Below are positions 24,891-33,754 of a stretch of DNA of 64,000 nt, one piece after another. The notes under the pieces were generated by a model, which saw only the letters and a program-made list of their open reading frames with translations, made no database searches and was not told the origin of the DNA. Numbering within the stretch: the first letter of the stretch is position 1; each line of letters begins with the position of its first letter. Position numbers and translations under genes: made by a program. Location: the NCBI GenBank assembly GCA_963530515.1, contig CAUSEC010000023.1:1-64000 (forward strand). Reading direction: 5' to 3'. Origin of the DNA: CBFFRJ01 sp963530515 (lineage in GTDB: Bacteria; Pseudomonadota; Gammaproteobacteria; Enterobacterales; Enterobacteriaceae).

Positions 24891-26021
24891 GTGAAAGTAC
24901 TCACCGTATTTGGCACACGCCCGGAAGCCATTAAGATGGCACCACTGGTTCATGCGCTGGCAAAGGATCCTGATTTCGACGCAAAGGTATGCGTTACCGC
25001 GCAGCATCGGGAGATGCTCGATCAGGTATTGAATCTCTTTTCTATCGTTCCGGACTATGACCTGAACATTATGCGGCCCGGACAAGGGCTGACGGAAATT
25101 ACCTGCCGTATTCTGGAAGGCCTCAAGCCGATTCTCGAATCCTTCCGGCCGGATGTGGTTCTGGTGCATGGCGACACCACCACAACCGTCGCGGCCAGCC
25201 TTGCCGCCTTCTATCAGCGCATTCCTGTTGGTCATGTGGAGGCGGGGCTGCGCACGGGCGACCTTTCGTCGCCGTGGCCTGAAGAGGCAAATCGCACGCT
25301 GACGGGCCATCTGGCGCTGTACCACTTCGCGCCGACGGAAAACTCACGCAGCAACCTGCTGCGCGAAAACATCGCCGATAAGCATATCTTTGTCACCGGC
25401 AATACCGTGATTGACGCGCTTTTCTGGGTGCGCGATAGCATCCTGAATACCCCTTCAATGCAGGAAGAGCTGGCTGCGCGCTATCCCTTCCTTGATAGTA
25501 ACAAGAAGCTGATTCTGGTCACCGGGCACCGTCGTGAAAGCTTTGGGCGCGGGTTTGAAGAGATTTGCCATGCGCTGGCTGAAATTGCTGCGCAGAATGA
25601 CAACGTGCAAATCGTTTATCCGGTCCACCTCAACCCCAACGTCAGCGAGCCCGTAAACCGTATTCTGGGGCACGTGGAAAACATCACGCTGATAGAGCCG
25701 CAGGATTACTTGCCGTTCCTGTGGCTGATGAATCACGCCTGGCTGATCCTCACCGATTCGGGTGGGATTCAGGAGGAGGCACCGTCGTTGGGTAAACCGG
25801 TGCTGGTCATGCGTGATACCACGGAACGCCCGGAAGCCGTTGATGCTGGTACCGTCAGACTGGTCGGAACAAACTGCCAACGCATTGTTGAAGAGGTCTC
25901 GCGACTGCTGAATGACAATGACGCCTGGCAAGCCATGAGCCGTGCACATAATCCGTATGGAGACGGGCAGGCCTGTGGTCGAATTTTGCATGCACTGAAA
26001 AATAATCGGGTAACACTATGA
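24891..26021 (+). CDS. wecB: UDP-GlcNAc 2-epimerase
   Basis: This 376-residue non-hydrolysing epimerase interconverts UDP-GlcNAc and UDP-ManNAc for ECA. It has the two-domain GT-B-like fold with conserved FGTRPEAIKMAPL at the start, GDTTT and GHVEAGLRT near residues 95-120, and TDSGGIQEEAPSLGKPVL. The start is GTG, as in E. coli, with GAGAAACG upstream. It overlaps wecC by ATGA. Confidence 0.97.
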   Translation: MKVLTVFGTRPEAIKMAPLVHALAKDPDFDAKVCVTAQHREMLDQVLNLFSIVPDYDLNIMRPGQGLTEITCRILEGLKPILESFRPDVVLVHGDTTTTVAASLAAFYQRIPVGHVEAGLRTGDLSSPWPEEANRTLTGHLALYHFAPTENSRSNLLRENIADKHIFVTGNTVIDALFWVRDSILNTPSMQEELAARYPFLDSNKKLILVTGHRRESFGRGFEEICHALAEIAAQNDNVQIVYPVHLNPNVSEPVNRILGHVENITLIEPQDYLPFLWLMNHAWLILTDSGGIQEEAPSLGKPVLVMRDTTERPEAVDAGTVRLVGTNCQRIVEEVSRLLNDNDAWQAMSRAHNPYGDGQACGRILHALKNNRVTL

Positions 26022-27280
26022 GCTTCACAACCATTTCCGTCATTGGCCTTGGCTATATTGGACTGCCAACCGCAGCGGCTTTTGCCTCCCGGCAAAAACA
26101 GGTCGTGGGGATCGACATTAACGCCCACGCCGTTGAGACCATCAACCAGGGCAAAATCCACATCGTCGAACCGGATCTGGACAAGGTGGTCAAAACCGCG
26201 GTGGAAAGTGGCTGGCTGCGTGCCAGCACCACGCCCGTTGAGGCTGACGCTTACCTGATTGCCGTTCCGACGCCCTTCAAGGGCGAACATGAACCCGACA
26301 TGAAGTACGTTGAAGCGGCCGCGAAGTCCATTGCCCCGGTACTGAAGAAAGGGGTGCTGGTGATTCTTGAGTCCACGTCGCCCGTCGGGGCAACTGAGCA
26401 AATGGCCGCATGGCTGGCCGACGCCCGCCCGGACCTGAGCTTCCCGCAGCAGGCCGGTGAGCAGGCTGACGTCAACATCGCCTATTGCCCGGAGCGCGTG
26501 CTGCCAGGGCAGGTGATGGTCGAGCTGATTAAGAACGACCGTGTGATCGGCGGGATGACCCCCGTGTGCTCTGCCCGTGCGAGCGAGCTGTATAACATTT
26601 TCCTCGAAGGTGAATGTGTGGTGACGAATTCCCGCACCGCCGAAATGTGCAAGCTGACCGAAAACAGCTTCCGCGATGTGAACATTGCGTTTGCCAACGA
26701 ACTGTCGCTGATTTGCGCCGACCAGGGGATTAACGTCTGGGAACTGGTGCGCCTGGCGAACCGCCATCCGCGCGTCAATATTTTGCAGCCGGGCCCTGGC
26801 GTGGGCGGGCACTGTATTGCCGTCGACCCGTGGTTTATCGTGGCGCAAAACCCGCAGCAGGCGCGCCTGATCCGCACTGCGCGCGAGGTGAACGACAGCA
26901 AGCCCCATTGGGTGCTCAGCCAGGTGAAAGCGACGGTTGCCGACTGCCTGACCGCCACCAACAAACGCGCCAGCGACCTGAAAATCGCCTGCTTCGGTCT
27001 GGCCTTCAAGCCCAACATTGATGACCTGCGCGAAAGCCCGGCGATGGAAATCGCTCACCAGATTGCCGAATGGCATAGCGGTGAAACGCTGGTGGTCGAA
27101 CCGAATATCCATCAACTGCCCGCGCATCTGGCAGGCCATAGCGTACTGGTGAGTCTTGACGAGGCGCTAACACAGGCTGATGTCCTCGTTATGCTGGTCG
27201 ATCACAAAGAATTCAAAGCCATAGCCGGTGGTCAGGTACTCCAGCAGTACATTGTCGACACCAAAGGCGTCTGGCGTTAA
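26018..27280 (+). CDS. wecC: UDP-ManNAc dehydrogenase
   Basis: This 420-residue NAD-dependent enzyme oxidises UDP-ManNAc to UDP-ManNAcA. The N-terminal Rossmann motif is GLGYIGLPTA, and the family's catalytic cysteine lies in PGPGVGGHCIAVDPWF. It is the UDP-glucose/UDP-mannose dehydrogenase type. It follows wecB with an ATGA overlap. In E. coli the next genes are rffG and rffH, but here wecD follows after only 10 bp. Confidence 0.97.
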   Translation: MSFTTISVIGLGYIGLPTAAAFASRQKQVVGIDINAHAVETINQGKIHIVEPDLDKVVKTAVESGWLRASTTPVEADAYLIAVPTPFKGEHEPDMKYVEAAAKSIAPVLKKGVLVILESTSPVGATEQMAAWLADARPDLSFPQQAGEQADVNIAYCPERVLPGQVMVELIKNDRVIGGMTPVCSARASELYNIFLEGECVVTNSRTAEMCKLTENSFRDVNIAFANELSLICADQGINVWELVRLANRHPRVNILQPGPGVGGHCIAVDPWFIVAQNPQQARLIRTAREVNDSKPHWVLSQVKATVADCLTATNKRASDLKIACFGLAFKPNIDDLRESPAMEIAHQIAEWHSGETLVVEPNIHQLPAHLAGHSVLVSLDEALTQADVLVMLVDHKEFKAIAGGQVLQQYIVDTKGVWR

Positions 27281-27290
27281 GGAGTTGCTC

Positions 27291-27968
27291 ATGGCGATAC
27301 AGGGCACCCTTGAAGAACTGGCGTGGGAAAGCACCTTTTTTGGCATTCGTAGCGCCATTCTGCGCCTGGAGGATGATGCCCCCGCGCTTAAGCCAGCGGC
27401 TTTTGACGCCTGGCCCCGCGTACAGATAAAAATTCCAGCCGCGCATTCGCATCAGCTTGATGCCCTGCAACAAGCGGGCTTTCAGTTGGTTGAAGGGGAG
27501 GCAGATTTTGCCCTGACGGTGCCGGAGCACGGAACCGATCCCCACGCCCAAACTGCTGTAGACGTGGATATTGCGCCGCTACGCGACATGGCGGCGAATC
27601 TCTTCAGTCAGAGCCGTTTTCGCGCGCCCTGGTACCCGGCTGATGCCAGCGGGCGTTTCTATGCGCAGTGGGTTGAGAACGCGGTGAAAGGCGTGTTCGA
27701 CCATGAATGCCTGCTGTTTCGCAATGCCACGGGCGATATCTCCGCTTTCGTTTCTCTGCGTCAGCTTAATGACCGCGAGGCCCGCATTGGCCTGTTAGGT
27801 GGATATGGCGCCGGCGAAAAACTGATGCTGGCGGCTTGCCAATGGGCGCGCCAGCGTCAACTCACGACACTTCGCGTGGCGACGCAGATAGGCAATCTCG
27901 CTGCCATCAAACGATACACTCGCAGCGGTGCGATCATGGAAAGCACCGCTTACTGGCTATACAGGTGA
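27291..27968 (+). CDS. wecD: dTDP-fucosamine acetyltransferase
   Basis: This 225-residue GNAT-fold enzyme acetylates dTDP-4-amino-4,6-dideoxygalactose to give dTDP-Fuc4NAc. Conserved landmarks are SRFRAPWYPADASGRFYAQW and the C-terminal ARIGLLGGYGAG acetyl-CoA loop. The start MAIQGTLEEL has GGAG 6 nt upstream and gives E. coli-like length (224); an earlier in-frame start inside wecC is not conserved. The N-terminal half is noticeably more divergent from E. coli than the neighbouring proteins. Confidence 0.93.
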   Translation: MAIQGTLEELAWESTFFGIRSAILRLEDDAPALKPAAFDAWPRVQIKIPAAHSHQLDALQQAGFQLVEGEADFALTVPEHGTDPHAQTAVDVDIAPLRDMAANLFSQSRFRAPWYPADASGRFYAQWVENAVKGVFDHECLLFRNATGDISAFVSLRQLNDREARIGLLGGYGAGEKLMLAACQWARQRQLTTLRVATQIGNLAAIKRYTRSGAIMESTAYWLYR

Positions 27969-27972
27969 CCCT

Positions 27973-29103
27973 ATGATCCCTTTTAATGCACCTCCGGTAG
28001 TAGGCACGGAACTGGACTACATGCAGTCGGCGATGGGCAGCGGCAAACTCTGTGGTGACGGCGGTTTTACCCGCCGCTGCCAGCAGTGGATGGAACAACG
28101 TTTCCGTAGCCCGAAAGTGCTGTTGACGCCGTCCTGTACGGCCTCGCTGGAAATGGCGGCACTCCTGCTGGACATTCAGCCGGGCGACGAAGTGATCATG
28201 CCAAGCTATACCTTCGTATCGACGGCCAATGCCTTCGTATTACGCGGGGCGAAGATTGTGTTTGTTGATATTCGCCCGGATACGCTGAACATCGATGAAA
28301 CGCGCATTGAAGCTGCTATCACCGAAAACACCCGTGCCATTGTGCCGGTCCACTATGCGGGCGTGGCCTGTGAGATGGACACGATTATGGCGATTGCCAA
28401 ACGGCACAACCTGTTCGTGGTGGAAGATGCCGCGCAGGGGGTGATGTCGACTTATAAAGGCCGTGCCCTGGGCACCATTGGCCACATTGGCTGCTTTAGC
28501 TTCCATGAGACCAAGAACTACACCGCTGGCGGCGAAGGCGGTGCGACCCTGATTAACGATCGTGCGCTGATTGAGCGTGCGGAAATCATTCGCGAAAAAG
28601 GCACCAACCGCAGTCAGTTCTTCCGTGGTCAGGTGGATAAATACACCTGGCGCGATATTGGCTCCAGCTACCTGATGGCCGATTTGCAGGCCGCCTATTT
28701 ATGGGCGCAACTGGAAGCGGCAGACCGAATTAACCAGCAGCGTCTCTCGTTGTGGCAGACCTATTTTGATGTGCTAACGCCGCTGGCCCGCGCGGGCCGC
28801 ATTACGTTGCCGTCAATCCCGAAAGACTGTGGTCACAACGCGCACATGTTTTACATCAAGCTGCGCGATGAAGATGACCGCAGCAAGCTGATCGCCTTCC
28901 TGAAAGAGGCCGAAATTCTGTCGGTGTTCCATTACATCCCGCTGCATACCTCCCCTGCCGGTGAGAAATTCGGTGAGTTCCACGGCGAAGATCTTCATAC
29001 CACTGAAGAAAGTGAGCGTTTGCTGCGCCTGCCTTTGTTCTACAACCTGGCCCCTGTGAATCAACGTACGGTCATTAATACCTTGCTGAGCTATTTCAAT
29101 TAA
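27973..29103 (+). CDS. wecE: dTDP-4-amino-4,6-dideoxygalactose transaminase
   Basis: This 376-residue DegT/DnrJ/EryC1-family PLP aminotransferase makes dTDP-fucosamine from dTDP-4-keto-6-deoxyglucose. The PLP lysine is in CFSFHETKNYTAGGEGG. The start MIPFNAPPVVG, 4 nt after wecD, matches E. coli in length. Its substrate is made by RffH and RffG in E. coli; those genes are missing from this cluster, so it depends on dTDP-sugar genes elsewhere. Confidence 0.96.
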   Translation: MIPFNAPPVVGTELDYMQSAMGSGKLCGDGGFTRRCQQWMEQRFRSPKVLLTPSCTASLEMAALLLDIQPGDEVIMPSYTFVSTANAFVLRGAKIVFVDIRPDTLNIDETRIEAAITENTRAIVPVHYAGVACEMDTIMAIAKRHNLFVVEDAAQGVMSTYKGRALGTIGHIGCFSFHETKNYTAGGEGGATLINDRALIERAEIIREKGTNRSQFFRGQVDKYTWRDIGSSYLMADLQAAYLWAQLEAADRINQQRLSLWQTYFDVLTPLARAGRITLPSIPKDCGHNAHMFYIKLRDEDDRSKLIAFLKEAEILSVFHYIPLHTSPAGEKFGEFHGEDLHTTEESERLLRLPLFYNLAPVNQRTVINTLLSYFN

Positions 29104-29104
29104 C

Positions 29105-30355
29105 ATGTCGCTCGCAAAAGCCTCTGTCTGGACCGCCGCAAGTACCCTCGTCAAGATTGGCGCGGGTCTGCTGGTTGTTAAACTGCTGGCCCTGGCGTTT
29201 GGCCCGGCAGGTGTTGGGCAAGCGGGAAATTTCCGCCAGCTTGTGACTGTTCTGGGCGTGCTCGCCGGGGCGGGTATTTTTAACGGCGTCACTAAACTCG
29301 TCTCACAACACCATGACGACCCTTCGCGTCTGCGAGAGGTTGTCGGTACCTCTTCGGCAATGGTGCTGGGCTTCTCCACGCTGATGGCGCTGGTTTTCCT
29401 GCTGGCGGCAGCACCCATTAGCCAGGGACTCTTTGGTCATCAGGATTATCAGGGGCTGGTGCGTCTGGTGGCGCTGGTACAAATGGGGATTGCCTGGGCG
29501 AATCTGCTGCTGGCGGTCATGAAGGGGTTTCGCGATGCCGCGGGCAATGCGCTTTCGCTGATTATCGGCAGCGTTGTCGGGGTATTAGCCTGGTATGCCT
29601 GCTATAAAATCGGCCATTACCAGGGCGCGCTGTTGGGGATGGCGTTGGTGCCTGCGCTGGTGGTCATCCCGGCGTTGTTTATGCTCATTCGCCGCCGTCA
29701 TGTGCCGCTTGCCTATTTCGCCCCGCGCTGGGATAACGGCCTTGCCGGGCAGCTCAGCAAGTTTACCCTGATGGCGCTTATCACTTCAGCCACGTTACCT
29801 CTGGCCTACGTGATGATGCGAAACCAGCTGGCCGCGCACTACAGTTGGGACGACGTAGGGATCTGGCAAGGGGTGAGCAGTATCTCCGATGCTTATCTAC
29901 AATTTATTACCGCCTCGTTTAGCGTGTATCTGTTACCTACATTGTCACGGTTAACGGCGAAGCAGGACATTACCCGTGAGATTGTGAAGTCCCTGAGGTT
30001 TGTGCTGCCTGCGGTGGCTGCGGCGAGCTTCTGTGTCTGGTTACTGCGGGATTTTGCTATCTGGTTGTTGTTCTCTGACAAGTTTACTGCGATGCGCGAT
30101 TTGTTCGCCTGGCAGCTGGTCGGGGATGTATTGAAAGTCGGCGCTTACGTATTTGGTTATCTGGTTATCGCGAAGGCGTCACTGCGATTTTATATTCTGG
30201 CGGAACTGAGTCAGTTTGCGTTGCTGACGTTATTTTCTCGCTGGCTGATCCCTGCCCACGGCGCGGCAGGGGCGGCACAGGCTTACATGGCAACGTACAT
30301 TATTTATTTCGCCCTCTGTTGTGGCGTGTTTTTACTATGGCGTAGACGGCAATGA
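29105..30355 (+). CDS. wzxE: ECA lipid III flippase WzxE
   Basis: This 416-residue polytopic protein of the MATE/MOP polysaccharide exporter group has about twelve hydrophobic segments. It moves undecaprenyl-linked ECA trisaccharide across the inner membrane. It starts one base after the wecE stop and overlaps wecF by ATGA. Length equals E. coli WzxE. Confidence 0.96.
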   Translation: MSLAKASVWTAASTLVKIGAGLLVVKLLALAFGPAGVGQAGNFRQLVTVLGVLAGAGIFNGVTKLVSQHHDDPSRLREVVGTSSAMVLGFSTLMALVFLLAAAPISQGLFGHQDYQGLVRLVALVQMGIAWANLLLAVMKGFRDAAGNALSLIIGSVVGVLAWYACYKIGHYQGALLGMALVPALVVIPALFMLIRRRHVPLAYFAPRWDNGLAGQLSKFTLMALITSATLPLAYVMMRNQLAAHYSWDDVGIWQGVSSISDAYLQFITASFSVYLLPTLSRLTAKQDITREIVKSLRFVLPAVAAASFCVWLLRDFAIWLLFSDKFTAMRDLFAWQLVGDVLKVGAYVFGYLVIAKASLRFYILAELSQFALLTLFSRWLIPAHGAAGAAQAYMATYIIYFALCCGVFLLWRRRQ

Positions 30356-31431
30356 CTGCACTCATACACGTACTGGGGTCGGATATCCCACATCATAATC
30401 ATACCGTGCTGCGATTCTTCAATGACCACCTCGCGGCATCGGGCAGCCACGCCCGTGAATTTATGTTAGCCGGGCAAGATGACGGGATGAGTGCGACTTA
30501 TCCCGCGTTAACGCTGTATTTCTTTGGCTCCAAGCAGGCTCTGGCGCAGGCGGTCATCGCGAAGGCAAAGGCCGACCGACAGCAGCGCTTTTTCTTTCAC
30601 GGGCAATTTAATACCGGCATCTGGCTGGCTCTGCTGCGCGGGGCGATAAAATCGTCCCAGTTTTACTGGCATGCCTGGGGAGCGGATCTTTATGAAGTGT
30701 CCCGTAGCCTCAAATTCCGTCTGTTTTACCCGCTGCGGCGCTTTGCGCAAAATCGTGTTGGGGCGATTTTTGCCACCCGGGGCGATCTGGCATGGTTTAA
30801 AAAGATGCACCCCTATGTGCGCGGTGAACTGCTGTACTTCCCGACCCGCATGGACCCCGCGCTCAATACGCTGGCGTATGAAATCAAACGCGAAGGCAAG
30901 CTGACGGTGCTGGTGGGTAACTCCGGCGATCCGAGTAATGAACATATCGCGGCCCTGAATGCCATTCACAACCAGTTTGGTGACAAGGTGAACGTGATTG
31001 TGCCCATGGGCTATCCGGCGAATAACGAAAGCTATATTGAACAGGTGCGTCAGGCCGGTCTGGCGTTGTTTAGCCCTGATAACTTGCGCGTGTTAGACCA
31101 AAAAATGGCGTTCGACGACTACCTGTCGCTGCTCAGCCAGTGCGATGTGGGCTATTTCATTTTTGCCCGCCAGCAAGGGATTGGCACGCTATGCCTGCTG
31201 ATTCAGGCGGGCATTCCTTGCGTGCTGAACCGCAAGAATCCGTTCTGGCGGGATATGGTGGAAGAGGGCGTACCGGTCCTGTTTACCGACGATATCCTGA
31301 ATGAAGGCATTATTCGGGAAGCCCAGCGTCAGCTTCTGGCGGTGGACAAAGACGCCATCACGTTCTTTAGCCCGAACTATCTGAGCCCCTGGCATCAGGC
31401 GTTACGCATTGCCGCAGGGGAGACGCGATGA
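30352..31431 (+). CDS. wecF: TDP-Fuc4NAc:lipid II Fuc4NAc transferase
   Basis: This 359-residue glycosyltransferase (family GT56) adds the third sugar of the ECA repeat, forming lipid III. Landmarks are YWHAWGADLYE near residue 105 and GNSGDPSNEH near 185. It is a soluble or peripheral membrane protein with the same length as E. coli WecF. Overlaps on both sides (ATGA) point to coupled translation with wzxE and wzyE. Confidence 0.96.
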   Translation: MTALIHVLGSDIPHHNHTVLRFFNDHLAASGSHAREFMLAGQDDGMSATYPALTLYFFGSKQALAQAVIAKAKADRQQRFFFHGQFNTGIWLALLRGAIKSSQFYWHAWGADLYEVSRSLKFRLFYPLRRFAQNRVGAIFATRGDLAWFKKMHPYVRGELLYFPTRMDPALNTLAYEIKREGKLTVLVGNSGDPSNEHIAALNAIHNQFGDKVNVIVPMGYPANNESYIEQVRQAGLALFSPDNLRVLDQKMAFDDYLSLLSQCDVGYFIFARQQGIGTLCLLIQAGIPCVLNRKNPFWRDMVEEGVPVLFTDDILNEGIIREAQRQLLAVDKDAITFFSPNYLSPWHQALRIAAGETR

Positions 31432-32768
31432 GCCCACTTGAGTTCTGCGGATTATTGATCCTCTGGCTGCTGGCATCGCTGTTTATTGCGGTTCTCACCT
31501 GGTTTGAATTCCGTCGCGTCCGCTTTAACTTCAACGTCTTCTTTTCGTTGCTCTTTCTGCTGACCTTTTTCTTCGGCTTTCCGCTGACGAGTATTCTGGT
31601 CTTTCGCTTTGATGTGGGTGTGGCGCCGCCCGGTATTATGATGCAGTCCCTGCTGGCGGCCACCTGCTTCTATGGCATCTATTACGTAACCTATAAAACC
31701 CGGCTGCGTGCTTCAACGCAGGTGAAGCCTCGCCGTCCGCTGTTTACAATTAATCGGGTCGAGGCGCATCTCACTTGCGCCATGCTGCTGGCGATCGCGT
31801 TGGTGAGTGTGGGCATCTTCTTTATGCACAACGGCTTTTTGCTGTTTCGCCTGCACTCTTACAGCCAGATCTTCTCCAGTGAGGTTTCCGGGGTTGCGCT
31901 CAAACGCTTCTTCTATTTCTTTATTCCGGCGATGCTGGTGGTCTACTTCTTGCGCCAGGATGCGCGGGCGTGGCTGTTTTTCCTCGTCAGTACAGTCGCC
32001 TTTGGCCTGTTGACCTATATGATTGTCGGCGGTACGCGCGCCAATATCATTATCGCCTTTGCCATTTTCTTGTTCATTGGCATCATTCGCGGCTGGATTT
32101 CGCTCTGGATGCTGGCGGCGGCGGGGGTGATAGGGATTGTCGGCATGTTCTGGCTGGCGCTGAAGCGCTACGGATTGAACGTGAGTGGTGACGAAGCGTT
32201 TTATACCTTTTTGTACCTGACCCGCGATACCTTTTCACCGTGGGAAAACCTGTCGCTGCTGCTGCAAAACTACGACAAGATCGATTTCCAGGGGCTGGCC
32301 CCGATCGTGCGTGATTTCTATGTCTTTATCCCCACCTGGCTCTGGCCTTCACGCCCGGGTATTGTGCTCAACTCAGCGAACTACTTTACCTGGGAAGTCT
32401 TGAACAACCATTCCGGCCTGGCTATCTCCCCGACGCTGATAGGCTCACTGGTGGTGATGGGCGGGGTGTGGTTTATTCCGCTGGGCGGCGTGGTGGTTGG
32501 GCTGATTATCAAGTGGTTTGACTGGCTTTACACGCTGGGTAACCGGGAAACTAACCGTTACAAGGCTGCTATTTTGCATAGTTTCTGCTTTGGTGCCATT
32601 TTCAACATGATTGTGCTGGCGCGCGAAGGGCTGGATGCATTTGCGTCGCGGGTGGTCTTTTTCCTCGTCATTTTCGGCGCCTGTGTGCTGATGGCGAAAT
32701 TGCTGTACTGGCTCTTTGATGTTGCCGGGCTTATTCAGAAGCGCGGCACCCCTTTGTCTCAGGTCTGA
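31428..32768 (+). CDS. wzyE: ECA polymerase WzyE
   Basis: This 446-residue polytopic membrane protein has at least ten hydrophobic segments and a large periplasmic loop around residues 250-310 (DTFSPWENLSLLL). It joins ECA repeat units in the periplasm under control of WzzE. E. coli WzyE has 450 residues; the difference lies in small length changes. It overlaps wecF and is followed 12 bp later by wecG. Confidence 0.95.
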   Translation: MSPLEFCGLLILWLLASLFIAVLTWFEFRRVRFNFNVFFSLLFLLTFFFGFPLTSILVFRFDVGVAPPGIMMQSLLAATCFYGIYYVTYKTRLRASTQVKPRRPLFTINRVEAHLTCAMLLAIALVSVGIFFMHNGFLLFRLHSYSQIFSSEVSGVALKRFFYFFIPAMLVVYFLRQDARAWLFFLVSTVAFGLLTYMIVGGTRANIIIAFAIFLFIGIIRGWISLWMLAAAGVIGIVGMFWLALKRYGLNVSGDEAFYTFLYLTRDTFSPWENLSLLLQNYDKIDFQGLAPIVRDFYVFIPTWLWPSRPGIVLNSANYFTWEVLNNHSGLAISPTLIGSLVVMGGVWFIPLGGVVVGLIIKWFDWLYTLGNRETNRYKAAILHSFCFGAIFNMIVLAREGLDAFASRVVFFLVIFGACVLMAKLLYWLFDVAGLIQKRGTPLSQV

Positions 32769-32780
32769 ATAAGGATGCGA

Positions 32781-33521
32781 ATGACGGACAACACTGCTGC
32801 TCCGGTGTATGAGCTGCGTGGACTGAAGCTTATCGGTTGGCGTGATATGCAGCATGCACTGGACTATTTGTATGCCGATGGTGCAATAAAAGAGGGCACG
32901 CTGGTCGCGATCAATGCCGAGAAAATGTTGACCATCGAGGATGACCCGCAGGTACGCACCCTGATCGATAATGCAGAATTCAAGTACGCCGACGGCATCA
33001 GCGTGGTGCGTTCGGTGCGTAAAAAGTATCCCCATGCTGACGTCGAGCGCGTTGCTGGCGCTGACCTCTGGGAAGCACTGATGGAGAAAGCGGGCCGCGA
33101 AGGTACCCCGGTGTTTTTGCTGGGGGGGAAGCCGGACGTGCTGGCGCAAACCAAAGAAAAGCTTCGCCGCCAGTGGCAGGTCAACATTGTTGACAGTCAG
33201 GACGGCTACTTTCGCGCTGAAGACCGACAGGCGCTTTTTGAGCGTATCCGGGACAGCGGGGCGAAGATTGTAACAGTGGCGATGGGCTCACCGCGTCAGG
33301 AAATCCTGATGCGCGACTGCCGTGTTGTTTACCCGCATGCGCTGTACATGGGCGTAGGTGGCACTTACGACGTCTTTACGGGGCACGTTAAGCGCGCGCC
33401 TGAGATATGGCAGCGGATGGGGCTGGAGTGGCTGTATCGCCTGCTTTCTCAACCGAGCCGCATCACACGGCAGTTACGTTTACTGCGCTTTCTCTCCTGG
33501 TATTATCGGGGAAATTTATAA
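32781..33521 (+). CDS. wecG: UDP-ManNAcA:lipid I transferase
   Basis: This 246-residue WecG/TagA/CpsF-family (GT26) enzyme adds ManNAcA to lipid I to make lipid II. Family landmarks are EKMLTIEDDPQVRTL, FKYADGISVV, VAGADLWE and MGVGGTYDVFTG. The ATG at 32781 is preferred over 32775, because AAGG directly abuts the latter, and it gives exactly E. coli length. It is the last gene of the ECA operon. Confidence 0.96.
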   Translation: MTDNTAAPVYELRGLKLIGWRDMQHALDYLYADGAIKEGTLVAINAEKMLTIEDDPQVRTLIDNAEFKYADGISVVRSVRKKYPHADVERVAGADLWEALMEKAGREGTPVFLLGGKPDVLAQTKEKLRRQWQVNIVDSQDGYFRAEDRQALFERIRDSGAKIVTVAMGSPRQEILMRDCRVVYPHALYMGVGGTYDVFTGHVKRAPEIWQRMGLEWLYRLLSQPSRITRQLRLLRFLSWYYRGNL

Positions 33522-33530
33522 CTTTCTGCC

Positions 33531-33551
33531 ATCGCGCCGTTCTGGCGCGAT
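33531..33551 (+). terminator. Hairpin after wecG
   Basis: ATCGCGCC and GGCGCGAT pair around GTTCT ten bases after the wecG stop. There is no good T tract (GCATTCGCCGTTTTATTG follows), so it is a weak or factor-dependent terminator, or a 3' end stabiliser. Confidence 0.5.
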
Positions 33552-33739
33552 GCATTCGCCGTTTTATTGTGCGAAACATAGTTTTTTTGTATGCATCATT
33601 TGCCATTTTCCTCAATTTAATAAACCATTCGCTCACTCAATGCATTGTGGCGGCGTTTTTTGCACGTTCGACGCCGGTATGGGTGCATTGCCGCACGTTA
33701 CTCTCATAAAAACAACCCGCCAGGCGGGAAAGACGCAAA

Positions 33740-33746
33740 CACAACA
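33740..33746 (+). promoter_or_regulatory. GcvB-type target motif next to yifK ribosome-binding site
   Basis: CACAACA lies directly before the Shine-Dalgarno AGAGG (33746-33750) of yifK. The G/U-rich R1 region of sRNA GcvB pairs with CACAACA-type sequences, and yifK is a known GcvB target in Salmonella. The site is therefore expected to mediate translational repression. This is sequence-based prediction only. Confidence 0.65.
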
Positions 33747-33754
33747 GAGGTTAT

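Noticed and set aside
25769..27139. A 456-codon open frame antisense to wecB and wecC.
   Set aside because: Shadow of two well-supported genes; no ribosome-binding site or recognisable family.
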